Shown piece by piece: positions 38,154 to 38,335 of a stretch of 38,335 nucleotides of DNA; position 1 is the stretch's first letter, and each line of letters starts with the position of its first letter. Under the pieces are notes generated by a model. That model saw only the letters and a list, made by a program, of their open reading frames with translations. It ran no database searches and was not told where the DNA came from. The stretch is from Aeromicrobium sp. (lineage in GTDB: Bacteria > Actinomycetota > Actinomycetes > Propionibacteriales > Nocardioidaceae), in assembly GCF_014378035.1 (NCBI RefSeq), contig NZ_JACMOM010000249.1:1-38335 (forward strand), written 5' to 3'. The translations under genes were made by a program, and so were the position numbers.

Positions 38154-38335
38154 TCAGTGCTGTGCGGTCACGAAGTCGATGAGCTCCTCGACCCGGCCGA
38201 GAAATTGTGGCTCGAGGTCGGCGTAGGAGTCGACCCGGCCGAGGATGTGCTTCCAGGCGCGGGCGATGTCGGCCTGGTCGGCGTGCGGCCAGCCGAGCGA
38301 CTCACAGATTCCGTACTTCCACTCGGTGCCGCGGG
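38154..38335 (-). CDS. DUF3097-like protein, C-terminal end (partial)
   Basis: The frame on the minus strand is open to the window edge and ends at TGA (38156-38154), giving the last 59 residues. It contains YGICESLGWPHADQADIARA, WKHILGRVDSYADLEPQF and RVEELIDFVTAQH. This resembles the end of DUF3097 proteins, which commonly neighbour hemW in actinobacteria. Function is unknown. The two genes converge with 27 bp between stops. Confidence 0.65.
   Translation of the reverse strand, partial: RGTEWKYGICESLGWPHADQADIARAWKHILGRVDSYADLEPQFLGRVEELIDFVTAQH

Overview
The window is high-GC DNA from an actinobacterium, most likely Nocardioidaceae and possibly Aeromicrobium. The evidence for this is the run leuS-degV-comEA-comEC-holA-rpsT-lepA-hemW-DUF3097, frequent GTG starts, and many genes with a TANNNT -10 box 6-7 nt before the start codon, which is the signature of leaderless transcripts. 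The family assignment is an inference from gene order and style; no rRNA or other marker is present.

Layout. (1) 1-4130: a surface/secretion locus. It has the 3' end of an HTTM membrane protein, a sortase-anchored choice-of-anchor G surface protein behind a GlxR/CRP-type operator, then a DUF5819 protein and a second HTTM protein. (2) 4150-8249: an MFS transporter and an M13 metallopeptidase on the minus strand, divergent from a siderophore-interacting flavoreductase. The two divergent start codons are only 18 bp apart and share overlapping -10 boxes. (3) 8276-20486: a cell-wall/capsule glycopolymer locus. It encodes a CDP-ribitol-type bifunctional cytidylyltransferase/SDR, a DUF4333 protein, a DUF6716 putative glycosyltransferase, a cytidylyltransferase-HAD phosphatase fusion, a short NeuB-type nonulosonate synthase, a second DUF6716 protein, two CDP-glycerol/ribitol phosphotransferase-like proteins, UDP-galactopyranose mutase and a GT2 glycosyltransferase. 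(4) 20677-22665: a sodium:solute symporter and a small membrane partner. (5) 22726-38335: housekeeping genes (leuS, degV, comEA/EC, holA, an acyltransferase-like membrane protein, rpsT, lepA, a MOSC protein, a long-chain acyl-CoA ligase, hemW and the end of a DUF3097 gene).

The most interesting region is 10088-15175. Two genes that could make a CMP-activated nonulosonic acid sit between two paralogous DUF6716 genes. This four-gene block is bracketed by two same-orientation copies of a 64-bp palindromic element. The copies are 56/64 identical, keep a 15-nt loop and contain one compensatory stem substitution. The block has no UDP-GlcNAc 2-epimerase (NeuC), has a phosphatase domain fused to the cytidylyltransferase, and its synthase has no SAF domain. 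Together these suggest a compact pathway to Kdn (from mannose-6-phosphate and PEP) or another nonulosonate, with DUF6716 proteins as the transferases. With the CDP-ribitol, polyol-phosphate polymerase-like and galactofuranose genes around it, the locus probably builds a composite teichoic/teichulosonic wall polymer. The chemistry is inference.
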